Origin: Durusdinium trenchii
Lineage: Eukaryota > Sar > Dinophyceae > Suessiales > Symbiodiniaceae
Assembly (NCBI GenBank): GCA_963970005.1
Contig: CAXAMN010002969.1
Span: 196,373 to 260,372 of the forward strand
Reading direction: 5' to 3'
DNA length: 64,000 nt
In this document: piece after piece, positions 11,480 to 23,409 of the stretch
Layout of the letters: the number at the start of each line of letters is the position of its first letter
How positions within the stretch are numbered: position 1 is the first letter of the stretch
Notes under the pieces: generated by a model
What the model was told of the DNA's origin: nothing
What the model saw: the letters and a program-made list of their open reading frames with translations, nothing else
Databases searched by the model: none
Program-made: the position numbers and the translations under genes

Positions 11480-14400
11480 GAGAACCCCAACAGTAAACCT
11501 GTTGGGGGAAAAACACCTTGATTCAAGAACTCTCTCCATGCTCCTGCTCCTCTTCCGCTCTTCGAAAGCATCCTCCAACTCTTCGATCATTTTCGATCCG
11601 ACTCAGCCTCCCCGCCTCCGCCTGCCCGCCTTCGCCTCAGCCTCCCAGGCATCCCTGTGACAACACCGGTAAGGTGGAGCCCGGTGGTCGCGGCCACACG
11701 GCGCTCCTCAGCCCGGAGCGCCCGGTTCGTTTGACGGCGAAACGAACACGGTGACCAAGCGGGTTGGAACCGGAGAAGTGGCAGGTGACGAAAAGGTGGT
11801 TGGGCATGGACTGGATCTCATGACATTTCAATATGATTTGATATGATTTGATGATACTTGATGTGATCTTTGGCTCGGATTTCAAGCACCACGTGTGTGT
11901 TCATGGTGTTCTTTTTCAGCTATTGAACATTTGCGCTGGTTTTGGCCCTGGTCTTGAAGCAGCTCTCCACCCCAAAAGGTCCGGAATGGTGCAGACATTG
12001 TGTGACTAGACTCATGGGTGTTGGATATTGTTGGATGGTTTTTGAGGGTTGATGAACATCCCTAAACCTGGCAGGTCCCGGGCCCCTCCAACATGGACAT
12101 GGTTATGTGGATGGCATGAGAAAGCAGGACGCCTGATTTCTGATCAAACAAATCCGAGTATACCATCCCAATGCCAAACAAATATCCATATACAACTGTT
12201 TCAGGGAGTCTTTATAAATACAGACACCTAGGTGCCTGGGTTGTTCATCAGAGGCCGCGTTTTGCGCAAGTGACCTCAAGTGATTTGGCGGAGGTTTTCA
12301 ACCATGAACCAGTGAATCCTAGTTGGTTGCAAGGAAGCCACGTTGGTTGCAAGTTTGTCTCGATCGCCCGGACTTCCACGGCTTCAGTCGCTAAGACAAC
12401 AGCATCCTTAAAGTTTTATCTCAGAGGCCTTTGTAGTCTCCGTTCTTTTCCGTGGCAAAACGTCACTGGGTTCCGTCGCCGACCCGTCCGCCGAGGTGGC
12501 ACCTTTTTGGGTGGCCAGACCTGCCTGGTGAAGGTGCCAACGGGGAGCGCACGCATATAGAGGGCCTCGCGTTTTGAGGCAGAGATGCCAGACCTGCTAT
12601 GGTTTTGCAGACGAAGACCTCGGACCGCCCTCGAAGCCGGCGAGCCTCCAGAAGCGACTGGTGTGGTCCACCGACTTGTGTCCGACACCGGACGCCGGAC
12701 ACCAATGGGTCGTCGAGTCTACCCTGTTTCAGAACGAGATTTTGGGGCTCTCCCGGAGATCAAATCGATTGCCCATGGATACGATGTGTGTGTGTTTCTT
12801 TGTTTAATGTAGGCTGTAGACATTTGTAGACTCTGGATGAACAAAAGTACAAAAGCCACCCATTTGGATTGAAAGACATCTTTACAATATATGCATGGGT
12901 CTACATTACGCCGCGCTGGGTGCAGAGTGAGACCAATTTGGTCTCACCCCAAGTTCCATGTCATGTTTTGCAACTCAAAGGGGTGCTGACTGGATGGATG
13001 GGTCTAACTCAGAAGGCCTGAGCTCCTGAGCTCCTTGGATTTCAGGTGGATGGAATTCTTTCCAGCCTTCGAATGAATCGCATCTCGAACAAGAAAGAAC
13101 GGTGTGCAATTGGTTGTCCAGAAGTGATGTGAAACTGCTCAACTTGCACATGTAGCTTGTATACTTGCAAATCATATTGATCCAAACGGCTCAGCGATCT
13201 CCAGTTCATTGGAGAATTGATCGGTCGGTCCACCGTTCTACTGGCTGCATCCGCATGTAGTCCGTCCGGTCGAAGATCGCAAGCAAATCAACCATTTATT
13301 GTAATGGCAACACCGGATTCATACACGGTCCCCCATTCAAGGTCAACAAGATCAACTAGGTTTGAGCTTGGAGGTGTATGGAGACCGGATCCCCTCAATA
13401 AAGGTGATGACCTGATGATGGTTGATGGGATTCTGTGTGAATCATGAGAGTTTGAACCATGAGAACCATGAGAGCTCTGAGTAATTCTATTGGCACAAGC
13501 TTGATAAGAGATCTGATAGGATAGATCTGAGATACTAGCCAAGAAGAAAGTGACAAAAACATAAATATATAGATTATAAAAGTAAACTATACTGTATGTG
13601 TCTTTTTTCTGGGGCAGCTGGGCTTGATTGATAGGGGGAGGTTTCTGAGAGGGAAACAAATCATTACAGTAGGGTGATATACATGTGGAATTGAGGTTTT
13701 GAATTAGTTTAGTATTGGGGGCTCGAGCTGGGCTTGATCAATAGGGGGTGGTTACTTAATCCTGTGTCAACCTTCTTAATGATTCTGCGCACATGCAGAT
13801 GCAGGCAGAATGCCCAGCTCTTCAAAATAATTTATTCTTCATACATCCATCAGACGGACAGTCCACCCATTTCAAGGGAGAAAGGACCATGTCCAACTAT
13901 ATATGTCCAACTTCTCTCTCAGAATTGTGAAGTTCTCCCAGAATTTCTTGGCCGTTTTCGACCTTCTCTCTCAGAATGTTGAACTTCTCCCCTCTCAGAT
14001 GGCCGCTTTTGGGACACACTCACACACACACACCGAAGCTGCCAGGCACTGGTCGGCATGGATGCCGAGCGCGGCTGTGTGGCGCGGATCTCCGCGCGCG
14101 CCAAGAGCGGCGACGTTTGCCAGGCGAAGAGATCTCCTCGTGGCGACGTTTGGGCACCGGAGATTTGTTTGGGGGGCGAGTGAGGGAGGATATAAATATT
14201 GGCGGGAATATTTAAAAGCCACTTTTGAATGACGCCTCTTGTTTAAGGATGGAGAATGGGTACGTTTGGAACAAGTATTGGACATGGACATGTCATGGCA
14301 GTGTTTGGATGTCAGGGGTTGCGCAAGATTTATAAATATGGAATCGAATCTTGCAAGTGGCTTGGAGGATCTTGGAGGTAAGGATGTCTACGCGCACAAG

Positions 14401-14980
14401 AATTACTCTAAATATATACCTAACATTAAATGGAATAGACACTGACATCCCACTCACAAAGACTCAACGCCTTTTTGAAGGAGTCTCTAGGTCATAGGCC
14501 ATGTTTTTATTTTTCAACTTCCCTTCATTCGCCAGGCGGTTGTCAACGCCCTCATGTGAGTGGGCCTTGAGCCCACTTGGCGCGTGCGTTCAGCTCTCGG
14601 CGCGTTTTGCACCGAGAACTACGCCAGATGGGCATAGGAAGCGGATGAAATCGGGGTCAAGAGGATGCTGAAACCTGTGAATTGGTTATGACAACGTTTA
14701 GATGCCTTTATTCTGAAAGTACAATGTGCTACTACTCTCGACTTTACGTAGGGGGCTTGAGGATTAGAGCATTGGTCGAGTCTGGTACGAAGCCTGTGGT
14801 GTACACCTGCGGTGAGTACATTTGGAGCCTGTGGGTTAGACCATAGGGGGTTCATCAGGTTAAGGTACTGACTTGAAGTCGGGCCCAGGTCGTCGAACCA
14901 CCTCCCCACTTCAGTATCTCCTCACACCCTGCATCGCGCGACGCTCATCCAACTCATCAACTCCCTTCCAAATGTATACT
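11480..14980. other. No supported gene; GC islands only
   Basis: GC-rich islands at about 11640-11770, 12430-12720 and 14030-14200 are open in several frames, but no frame gives a recognisable domain. A short CA repeat lies near 14021-14034. Nothing here matches the arrays at the right of the window. Confidence 0.45.
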
Positions 14981-14984
14981 CATC

Positions 14985-15185
14985 AACTCGTTCGCAGGAA
15001 AACAAAAAAAACACATACGGACTAAAGGTAAGGATCCAAAATGATCCAAATGCTGAAAAGGGCTTGTTCAGAATTGTTATACTTTCAGTATCCATTCTTC
15101 TGGCCAGCCAGGTGCCTGAGGATCATAGGCCGACAAGTGCTTCGTCAAAAGCAACAACCTGAGGGCTTTTGCTGATGGTCATCCC
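14985..15185 (+). repeat. Left arm of inverted repeat
   Basis: This is the left ~200-bp arm of the foldback element. It contains a short A-run and the phrase GGATCCAAAATGATCC, which is itself nearly palindromic. Confidence 0.8.
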
Positions 15186-16390
15186 TGTCCCACGATGCCG
15201 TGAAAAGCTTGGCTTAAGGAACGCCCAAGTAGTGGGTGGGAAAAGCTTCAGGTTTTCGTGGGGCAGTCTTCAAGTAGTTTGGCTTCCAAGCTTTTCCTTC
15301 AGAGATCCCCCAAACCATCCAGGCAAACCCACGATGTCCGACCGAACACCAGTGGTGACCCTCAGTTCGACCGAAAACCAGTTCCACCGAACGAGGAGGT
15401 TCTGGTTCCTGACTACTCGTGAAGAACTGCGGATCCACCTGGGATCTAGCTTCTGGATCTGGACGTTTCTTCGCCGGTCATAGACGACCGGGCCCCATGG
15501 TGCCAGGTCTATTCGGCGCACTTAGACATCGACTTGAAGCCCTTCCAGTGGCTTCGAGGAAAAACCGGAAGAACCTCTGGTTCCCAACCAACCTTTGGGT
15601 AGAGGGAACAAACCGAGCTGCAGTTGCTGCATCATATCGAACGTGATATCGTGTGTGTGGAATGAGCGCCTGATTTGTGTAGGGTGAATTTTACTTGATG
15701 TACGCCGTTCTTGTACTTCTTTTCGACAGAAGAGCTGCACTTATATGCAATATATTAAAACTGTGTTTCATGACATCTAATGACATCTACTCCAAAGTTT
15801 GGACACTTTTGTGCGACCAAAAAGGGGACTCCGCATTTTGGCAGGGACTCCCTCTCCAACCGTTCCAGAACACAAAACATGTTTGAGATTTTTACAGATC
15901 AACGCTGCCTGGACCCGACTTCAAGTACCTTAGACGACTCGAAAATGGGACATAGTGGTACATGGTTTTAGTCAGAGGTACTGCAGACTGGTCGGAGTCC
16001 AAAACACTTGGAGACTGGTACCCAAGGTCGTAGACGGTCCAGAGTTGTAGACGGTCTACTGCTTTCCCAAAGAACGTGTTGCGTCGTGACATAGAAATCT
16101 GCAAACAACATGAGTTCAATGCATCACTGAGCCGGATCTGATCCCGGACGGGTCTGTAGGTCGTGTAGGACCGTCGTGTAGGAGCGTCGTGTCCTGCTCC
16201 GAACTCGTGATAGCAGCGGCAGCGTGGGACCAATAGGGAAGAAAACGAGGGTAGCAGCGATCAGTCACTAGTCTGTTGGATAAGAAGACCAATGATCATC
16301 AAGCTTTATATATTTGTTTTTATACCATATTTCCTAAAGTTATTTCCAAAAGAAAGACATCAGAGTCCTAGTGTCAGTTTTTATCCAATA

Positions 16391-16590
16391 GGATGACCAT
16401 CAGCAAAAGCCCTCAGGTTGTTGCTTTTGACGAAGCACTTGTCGGCCTATGATCCTCAGGCACTTGGCTGGCCAGAAGAATGGATACTGAAAGTATAACA
16501 ATTCTGAACAAGCCCTTTTCAGCATTTGGATCATTTTGGATCCTTACCTTTAGTCCGTATGTGTTTTTTTTGTTTTCCTGCGAACGAGTT
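16391..16590 (-). repeat. Right arm of inverted repeat
   Basis: This is the right ~200-bp arm. It begins GGATGACCATCAGC internally and ends CGAACGAGTT at the outer edge, complementary to the left arm. Confidence 0.8.
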
Positions 16591-18670
16591 GCAATATGAC
16601 GAGTGATGTCCGGTCATGGCAACCCGGTGCTATTTGCTTCATTCATCCAAAAGACAGCAGCCAGATTAATTTGGCTGTTTTGATTCCCGGAGGGAGAGAG
16701 TGTGGCATTTCTGGTTTTGACGAGGGGCAACAAATCGTCGACAGTTTATGGCTTCGGATGTGGTCATCCTTGCAACTTCAGTCATTCTTTGTTGTTCCAT
16801 TCCTCAAGTGGACCTGGTCCATAGAACTTGTAAACTGCCGCATGGCCATCCAAACCTGTGTGTAAACCTCGCAAGATGAGAAACCCAGAGAGCTTTGACC
16901 TGGGCAGACCGGTCTCAGATGTGCAGACCATGTACTCGACGTCAACGGCTGTGCCATGTGGACGGCAGGACAGGACAGGACCCACGGGACGGCACACCGG
17001 TGGGGTCGACCAGTTAACACACCCGAGGTCAGAATTTCAAGGACGGGTTTCGGTCTCCGGATTTCAAGTATCGAAGTTGAAAGGGAGGTCGGGAGGTCAT
17101 AATAGATCACAAGGAGGAAGAGGAGCCAGCTGAAGCAGATCATGCAGAAACTCACTTCTTCCACAAAGCCGAGGAATCTGGGGCTCCAAGCATTTGTGAC
17201 ATGTTAAGAGCAAGGAACCTAGTATGCACCGCCAATTTTGATCAAATATACTTTCCAGCTATTCCTTTTGCGCAGACAGTTAGCTCACTGCAGGTCCTCT
17301 TCTCTTCCAGCTCCTCCTCCAAGGACCGTTCATGGATGGAGAGGTTTATGTTAGAAGTGTCTGCATGTGTTTTCCTTGACTTCTTGGCTTGTAGGAATCA
17401 GGGACAGCAAGCTAACATTATATGACTGATTACTTTGCAGTTTCAGCAAACCAGCTTGCTTTATGCACACCAGTCAAAACTACTTCTCAACTTCACAGAG
17501 CCAATAGTTAAAGTGTCAAAACCGAGCGCTATATTTTTTCTGGTATCGTTCCAGATGAAACGGCATGTCGGTGTTGATATGGATCGACGAAAGAGATGAC
17601 GGGTTTAGACCAAGAGGGTTTGGCGACCAGTTCCAGCCTCTTCCAGCTGGAAGAGGCCTGAAGAGGCTGGATCTTTCCGCCTCGGTACCCCAATGAAGGG
17701 TCGTTCCCATACCTACCCCCCCGTACTAGTTTTCCATGCCCCCTCCCCCAGATATTGTAACTTGACCTTGCGTTTTGATGTGTTTTGATTCCCCCTCACT
17801 CAATAGGTAGGGATTCGTTTTGCATCAATCGTAGAAGGTCTTTGGACCCATAGATCATCTATACGTCGTAGAAAGGTCTTCACAGCCGACCGCGGCCAGT
17901 TCCCCCGCTGGCGCCCAACGTGTCGGTGATTTCCACCACGCTTTGGAGCGGGAGCGTTTGTCTCGATCGAGAGGGAGTAAAGGGTGTAAACCTGTCACAG
18001 TCGGTATAGAAAGAAAGAATCTATATCACTGTGTCCAATCACGGCCTGCAACCAGAATTGCAACCTAACCATCATCATAACCATCATTCACTGGGCCCCC
18101 AAACCATGGGAGAAAAACAACCAATCTCGATCCTTTGGCCTCCCTGACCGAAACATGTCCTGGTGGATCTATGTGGATCTGAATTAGTCGAAGCCGAAAC
18201 ATGCAGTGCCGAGCTATGCCGAGCTGCTGTGACCGGGTTTAAAACGGTCTATTATGTTTGCTGCCCTATGGGGGCCATGATGGTCCTTGTCTCATTTGCA
18301 TGTCGATGACCTGCAGATCGATCGGCACACCTGCAGACCTGCGGAAGAACGACCTTTCAGGTCCTGAAAGGTGCCCACGACCACCCCCCACTCGCAAGGA
18401 CTCCTCGCGATCACGGCTACCGCAGATGGCGATGACCCTGAAGCGAGCTCGGAGCCCACAGGATGAGGATTGGACGCCGCGCGGCTTCCGCGCGGCGCGA
18501 AGGCTTTTGGGGCGGACGTCGCGCGGTTTCATCCCGAAGTTGGTCGGAAGAGTTCGGTGGATGGGCGGGTGAGCAGCAGGCTTGGTTTCTATACCCGAAA
18601 GGTAATTTGGGGGTGAATCGCACATGGAATGCTTTCTGTATAGTGTGGAACTGGAATTTTGGGATCATCT
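16591..18670. other. No supported gene
   Basis: Short frames only. A perfect 22-bp palindrome (GCCTCTTCCAGCTGGAAGAGGC) sits at 17636-17657 within a longer imperfect stem, and a near-perfect palindrome around CCTTTCAGGTCCTGAAAGG sits near 18352-18371. The GC-rich patch at about 18440-18560 is open in several frames, without a recognisable product. Confidence 0.45.
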
Positions 18671-18674
18671 TCAG

Positions 18675-18958
18675 GTAAAGGCGGTCACTGGAGACCGCCA
18701 GGAGCCCCTAGTAGTAAGACCAGGAGCCTCCAGTAGCTTCTTGTTACTAGTAGTAAGAATGCTCCTAGTAGCGATGCCAGAAACCCTAGTAGCCTCCTTG
18801 CTCCTAGTAGTAGGGCCAGGAGCCCCTACTGTAGTAGCTTCTTGTTGCTAGTGGTAAGAATGCTTCCAGTAGCGACGCCAGGAGCCCCTAGTAGAGTCCT
18901 TGCTCCTGGTAGTTAGGCCAGGAGCCCCTGGTAGCTTCTTGTTCCTAGTAGTAAGAAT
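18675..18958. repeat. GTAG-rich minisatellite, left block
   Basis: Repeats built from CCAGGAGCCCCTAGTAGC, TTCTTGTTACTAGTAGTAAG and GAATGCTCCTAGTAGCGATG form units of roughly 75-85 bp. The same units resume at about 19998, so this block and the right block are one array split by an insert. Confidence 0.85.
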
Positions 18959-19306
18959 GTGTCGTTACTTGATCTTCAGCATGAGGACACACCTCATTGC
19001 TGGATAATTCACGCTCTACGGCTGGCCCATGTCGGTGAACGACTCAATGCAGCATGGCATGGTGTTAGAGTGTCTCGGACTATGTTCGCTCTGGCTGAGA
19101 TCAAGGGCGACTGGCCCTTTCTGCGCAAGATCTTGAGGTTTGTGCCAAGCTTCACTGGGAATCGCGTGTGCCACCATTGCAAGGCAACAGTGTTTCAGCA
19201 CGATCATCCCTTTGAGGACTTCGACTCCATGGGGCGCACCAACGCTTTCGAATTCATTCTCCTTATTGGGGTTTTGTGGCTCTTGTCCTCTTTAAAAGCA
19301 TTCTGA
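18959..19306 (+). pseudogene. Transposase-like fragment (KGDW...CHHC region)
   Basis: The frame runs 115 codons to a stop. The central part reads AEIKGDWPFLRKI and, about 20 residues later, VCHHCKA. Gene D of both arrays has the same arrangement: LGCKGDAPWL then GICHRC on the - strand, and LGNKGDWSYL then GVCHLC on the + strand. The KGD Asp is one candidate DDE-type metal ligand, and the C-x-x-C pair resembles a zinc knuckle. Only this middle segment is present; the HGDE and D-x-x-H...GxGK parts are missing. The remaining sequence is not close to either gene D, so it looks like a relic of a related but separate family. The ATG is only the first in frame. Confidence 0.5.
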
Positions 19307-19995
19307 ACCTTCCAAGGATCCAACAAGCTGCTGGAGGAATGGATGCATTGCACCCCTAGTCATTCGCAGGTGACACCGAATCAAGACACCGAATCTTGCC
19401 CAAAACGAAATCGTCGGAGAATCAAACTCATCAAACATCACAAAGTGTCTCTGAACAATGTAGTTGAACATGTTGCGCACCTTCAACACACTCTCCCCCG
19501 CAGTCTTTGCCAAAGAGTGACTTGCTGCGCATCGCAGCGCTCAGCGCTGCCTACGGCTTTCGCGCTTTCGCAGCGCGGAGCCGGTCGCGTCCTGCCGCGC
19601 TGCTCTGCGCATTGGAAGACACAAAGGAGTCGATCAGTCGGCGCGCATCTGTGGGACAGGTCAGGTGGATTGAGCAAGAACGTGGCTGGAGGAGCTTTAC
19701 CAGAAAGACGTTGGTTGGGTGTACAATTAGGCTAGCCCGGTGAGCTTCATGCTTCGGTGACCTTGGCTCGGTCACGAAAAGGCCTTGCAAGTTCGGTCAC
19801 TTAGTTATATTAAATGTCAATAAGCACACTCACTGGGAAGGTTCGGGTTACATGTATCGAGGTCACCACGTTGGAGTTCCTGGCGACGATGCTGGATGAG
19901 AGTTGCTCCCCTTCGCCGTTGGCTTTGGTTGGGGGCGTGCAGGGTGGTGCAGATGTGCACCATGCACTATGCACTGCGTGAACCTCGGTCTTTGC
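18959..19995. mobile_element. ~1.04-kb insert splitting the minisatellite
   Basis: The GTAG-rich repeat stops at about 18958 and resumes at about 19996. The sequence between them is unrelated to the repeat and carries a transposase-like coding fragment. The simplest reading is insertion of a mobile fragment into the array, or capture of one during array expansion. No terminal repeats or target duplication are obvious. Confidence 0.5.
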
Positions 19996-20592
19996 CTAGT
20001 AGATCCTAGTAGCGTCCTTGCTCCTAGTCGTAAGGCCAGGAGCCCCTAGTAGCTTCTTGTAGTAAGAATGCGCCTAGTAGCGATGCCAGGAGCCCCTAGT
20101 AGCGTCCTTGCTCCTAGTAGTATGGCCAGGAGCCCCTTTCATGTTACTAGTAGTAAGAATGCTCCCAGTAGCGATGCCAGGCCCCTAGTAGCGTCCTTGT
20201 TCCTAGTAGTAAGGCCAGGAGCCCATAGTAGCTTCTTGTTACCTTGCTCCTAAACCCAGGAGCCCCTGGTAGCTTCACCTAGTCCTGGCCAGGAGCCTAT
20301 TGGCTTCCTGTTCCTAGTAGTAAGGCCAGGAGCCCCTAGTAGCTTCTTGGTAGTGAGAATGCTAGGTGCCCCTAGTAGCGTCCTTGCTTCCAGGAGCCCC
20401 TAGTAGCTTCTTGTAGTAAGAATGCTCCTAGTAGCCCTAGTAGCGATGCCAGGAGCCCGTAGTAAGGCCAGGAGCCCCTAGTAGCTTCTTGTTACTAGTA
20501 GTAAGAATGTTCCTAGAAGCGATGCCAGGAGCCCCTAGTAGCATCCTTGCTGCTAGTAGTAAGGCCAGAAGTGTCTAGTAGCTTCTTGTTAT
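19996..20592. repeat. GTAG-rich minisatellite, right block
   Basis: Same unit family as 18675-18958, with about seven more degenerate units; several have internal deletions that shorten them. Unique sequence follows from about 20593. Confidence 0.85.
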
Positions 20593-20764
20593 TGAAGCAC
20601 TTGCCAACTCCCCAAACTAGGAGGTGGACATCTCTCTAGTGATTGTTCATGTTTGCTGTGGCTGATGGTGGCTGTGATGATCACGAACTCTACAACCACC
20701 ATGTTTTCAGGTCATCAATCATGGAAACCCAGATTGTACGTGGAAATGCGGATTTTCTTCCTGT

Positions 20765-21070
20765 CAGCCACTCAACCACTCAGCCACTCAAGATCCTGAG
20801 TGGCTGAGTGGCCGACACGAAAAAGCCTGAGTGGCTGACAGGAACAACATCCTGAGTGGTTGAGTGGCTGAGTGGTTGACAGGAAATGCCTGAGTGGTGG
20901 CTGACAGGAACAACATCCTGAGTGGTTGAGTGGTTGACAGGAAATGTCTGAGTGGCTGAGTGGCTGACACGAAGAAAGCCTGAGTGGCTGAGTGGTTGAC
21001 CGGAAATGTCTGAGTGGCTGACAGGAAGGAAAGCCTGAGTGGCTAACTGGACGAAAATCCTGAGTGGCTG
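20765..21070 (+). repeat. CTGAGTGG array, left block, with hairpin at outer edge
   Basis: Tandem CTGAGTGGCTGA / GTTGACAGGAA units in one orientation. Near 20780-20815 the array begins with a perfect stem, CAGCCACTCA AGATC CTGAGTGGCTG. A mirror-image block closes the segment at 23410-23700. Confidence 0.8.
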
Positions 21071-21075
21071 AGTGT

Positions 21076-21372
21076 GCCAGGAATGTCTACCCCTATTTCC
21101 GGCCCAATGCGTACAAAAGCGGGTGGTAAATTTACCCACCAGACCCGCTATAACAATAAACCAGCTATTTCATCAAGACACTCTGTTCCTTTTACCTTTT
21201 TCGAAGACTTATCCTGCACTACGGAGGGCCTGGTGCATTTACAGTCCTTGTGATGCCAGAAATGCTTGCCCCTATTTCCGACCCAATGCATACAAAAGCG
21301 GGTGGTAAATTTAACCCCCAGATTTGCAATAACAACAAGCCAGCTATTTCGTCAAGACACCCTATTCCTTAT
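21076..21372. repeat. 118-bp direct duplication
   Basis: 21076-21193 and 21255-21372 are about 85 percent identical by eye (GCCAGGAATGTCTACCCCTA against GCCAGAAATGCTTGCCCCTA and onward), 179 bp apart. One frame stays open through both copies, with mostly similar residues, but no domain is recognised. Confidence 0.75.
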
Positions 21373-22049
21373 ATGTTCGCGCCCAAGTATGCGAGTGTCT
21401 GCCAACATATCCAGGTGGATGTTAGGATGTAGGGATGTTCCAGGCACTGCGACTCCCCCGTGAGGGCTCCGTAGCTCTATGTTGGTGCTTGTTGCCGATC
21501 CTCATTGCACGAAAGAGCTGCTGGCAACTGCTACTTTACATCCCAAGAACAATAGGCCCCGTGCTCCAAGGAGCAATCAGCCCAGTGCTGTTTATGAAGC
21601 ATGCGCGTCACCATCATTAGTGTGCTGCAGCTCACTTGCCGACTGATTTCGTGCCCACCGCGAATGGTTGTGGAGCAGCAGCAGGATCCGTTCCAGAAAC
21701 GGATGATTTCCACAATCCGGGCGCCGGCCACGCACCCGTGGCAGCCTTCGGTGGTAACCGAAGGTTATATACGGTCGGCCCCCCTGCCGCCGACCCAACG
21801 CCGACCCTCGTCACCAAAACGGGGGGACCCTATTGGCATTGATGCTCCTGTAATTTACAGTGTTTCGTGTGTGTGAGGTACGCAAAACACTGTGTTTTAC
21901 ATGGTTTATTGCGCATATCGAAGTGCGACGGGGCGAAGAGGGAGAAATGCAAAAACGCTGTGTTTTTCAAGGGTGGTGTCGGTAATTAATGCGCGCCGGG
22001 CGGACAGGCATAATCGATATTTTGTGGGTAGAGGCCCTCCAGGCGACTT

Positions 22050-22278
22050 AAATTGCCTAACATATCCTCAACATAGGCCCAAGATAGCCAACATATCCCC
22101 AACATATGCCCAACATAGCCTCCAAGATGGCTCAACATAGGGCCAACATAAGCCGACATGGGGCCAACATACGCCAACATAGGCCCAACATAGGCCCAAC
22201 CTAGGCCAACATAGGCCAACATAGGCCTAACAGGCCAACATAGGCTCAACATAGGCTCAACATGGGCCCAAGATGTGC
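22050..22278. repeat. CCAACATAGG short tandem array
   Basis: About 18 copies of CCAACATAGG and near variants (CTCAACATAGG, CCAACATATCC) with 10-13 bp spacing. The array lies immediately upstream of the polymerase-like relic. Confidence 0.85.
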
Positions 22279-23097
22279 CCTACACAGACCCTAGTGTGCC
22301 GGCGCCCGGCTGTTAGGCGTAAGCCTTTAAATCATTTTCTGTTTTCAATCTTATACCTTGCACCTCTAAACCCGTTTGAGTGCCACGGAAATCCAGCTCG
22401 AACCCTGGCTTTCCGTATGGGTACACGAGCTCAACGAGTGCTGCGCGGAAACAAACACCTCCAGTGGTGCGCTTCGGCTATATGGGGCTTGTTGACTCCT
22501 CAAGAAAAGAAGGAGGCAAAGAAGGCCGATTGGACAGTCAGTGAAATAGCCCCCTGCTTTTATTCCTGGTATCCGTACTTGGCATCGGACAAGAACGTGT
22601 TAGATGTCCGCAACGAGATGACAACTCTGGAGGCGATCGAGAGCCTTCGTTCAGCTCCATTGATGTTCGGAAGAGACGCAGAAGGGTTAAGGAGTGACTC
22701 GCTGCAGCACACGAACGGCCTCAGGAAGAACTATAGGACCGAGAGCGGCAAATTGTACAAAATGCGAATAATTTTGACCGCGTCGGCAGCAAAAAAGTGC
22801 GGATTCCGCACGTTTGATTCTTCAACTCGGAGCTCCCACAGTTTCGAAAGCGGTTTTACCCCAGGGCTGCCCTCAAACGAGCGTGAAGCTACAATTCAGA
22901 ATCTCATGGAATTTCTCGCAAATGGGCCAGATTCTGTGGCTTTTTCTTTCGACATAGAGGCCTTTTCTCCGTCAATGGTGAAAATGCTTTGCGGGATACT
23001 CCACAGGAAGAGTGCGGCACAGACTGGTGAAGATCCCGAAATGTGGGAGAATCTGATGCACAAGAGCGGATTGTTTTACAACGTAGCAGAGCCAATT
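22273..23097 (+). pseudogene. Possible endogenous RNA-virus polymerase (RdRp-like) fragment
   Basis: A frame of about 275 codons with normal protein composition is open from 22273; a later ATG at 22417 is also possible. Before a triplet repeat it contains a basic stretch (KMRIILTASAAKKCGFR, about residues 167-183) followed about 45 residues later by FSFDIEAFSPSM, then MLCGILHR and a Trp-containing helix. The order (basic finger segment, then a beta strand ending in Asp with Glu and Phe) resembles motif F followed by motif A of RNA-dependent RNA polymerases, closest to my memory of qin/yue-like negative-strand viruses of small eukaryotes. Motifs B and C (SG and GDD/IDD) are absent because the frame runs into the repeat at 23098. 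This is family resemblance only. A host protein relic is the alternative. Confidence 0.4.
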
Positions 23098-23320
23098 CTC
23101 AGTCCGGCTACTGCTACTGCCACTGCTACTATGACTACCACTTCCATTGCTCCGACCACTCCTACTACTAATATTGGAACTATTGCTGCTACAACAACAA
23201 CTACTAAACTGCTACTACTGCTGCTACTGATACTGTTACTGCTATTGCTACTGCTCCTGCTCCTGCTGCTGCAGCTGCTGCTGCTACTCCTACTCCTACT
23301 CCTACTCCTACTCCTACTCT

Positions 23321-23361
<41 letters not shown>

Positions 23362-23405
23362 GCACGACTACGACGACGACGACGACTACTACTACTATAC
23401 CACCT
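23098..23405. repeat. CTA/CTG/ACT triplet expansion
   Basis: Imperfect trinucleotide repeats (ACTGCT, CTACTG, CTACTC, CTACTA, then CGACGA) keep the upstream frame open as Ala/Thr then poly-Leu. That frame is a repeat artefact and ends the polymerase-like similarity. Confidence 0.9.
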
Positions 23406-23409
23406 CCAC

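Larger units (their letters stand above)
14985..16590. mobile_element. Foldback/MITE-like element with ~200-bp terminal inverted repeats
   Basis: 14985-15185 is the reverse complement of 16391-16590 with only a few mismatches and small indels; the outer ends read AACTCGTTCGCAGGAAAAC and its complement. The element is about 1.6 kb with about 1.2 kb of internal sequence that holds only short unassigned frames. The arms diverge abruptly at both ends, as expected for a real terminus, but I see no clear target-site duplication. It is probably a non-autonomous DNA transposon; an unrelated inverted duplication is the alternative. Confidence 0.8.

Noticed and set aside
20780..21139. 119-codon - strand frame with SHSATQ repeats
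   Set aside because: Translation of the CTGAGTGG repeat array, not a gene.
22273..23097. Assigning the relic to the known dinornavirus group
   Set aside because: The motif A region reads SFDIEAFSPSM, not the GWDWS-type sequence of that group, so the lineage is left open.
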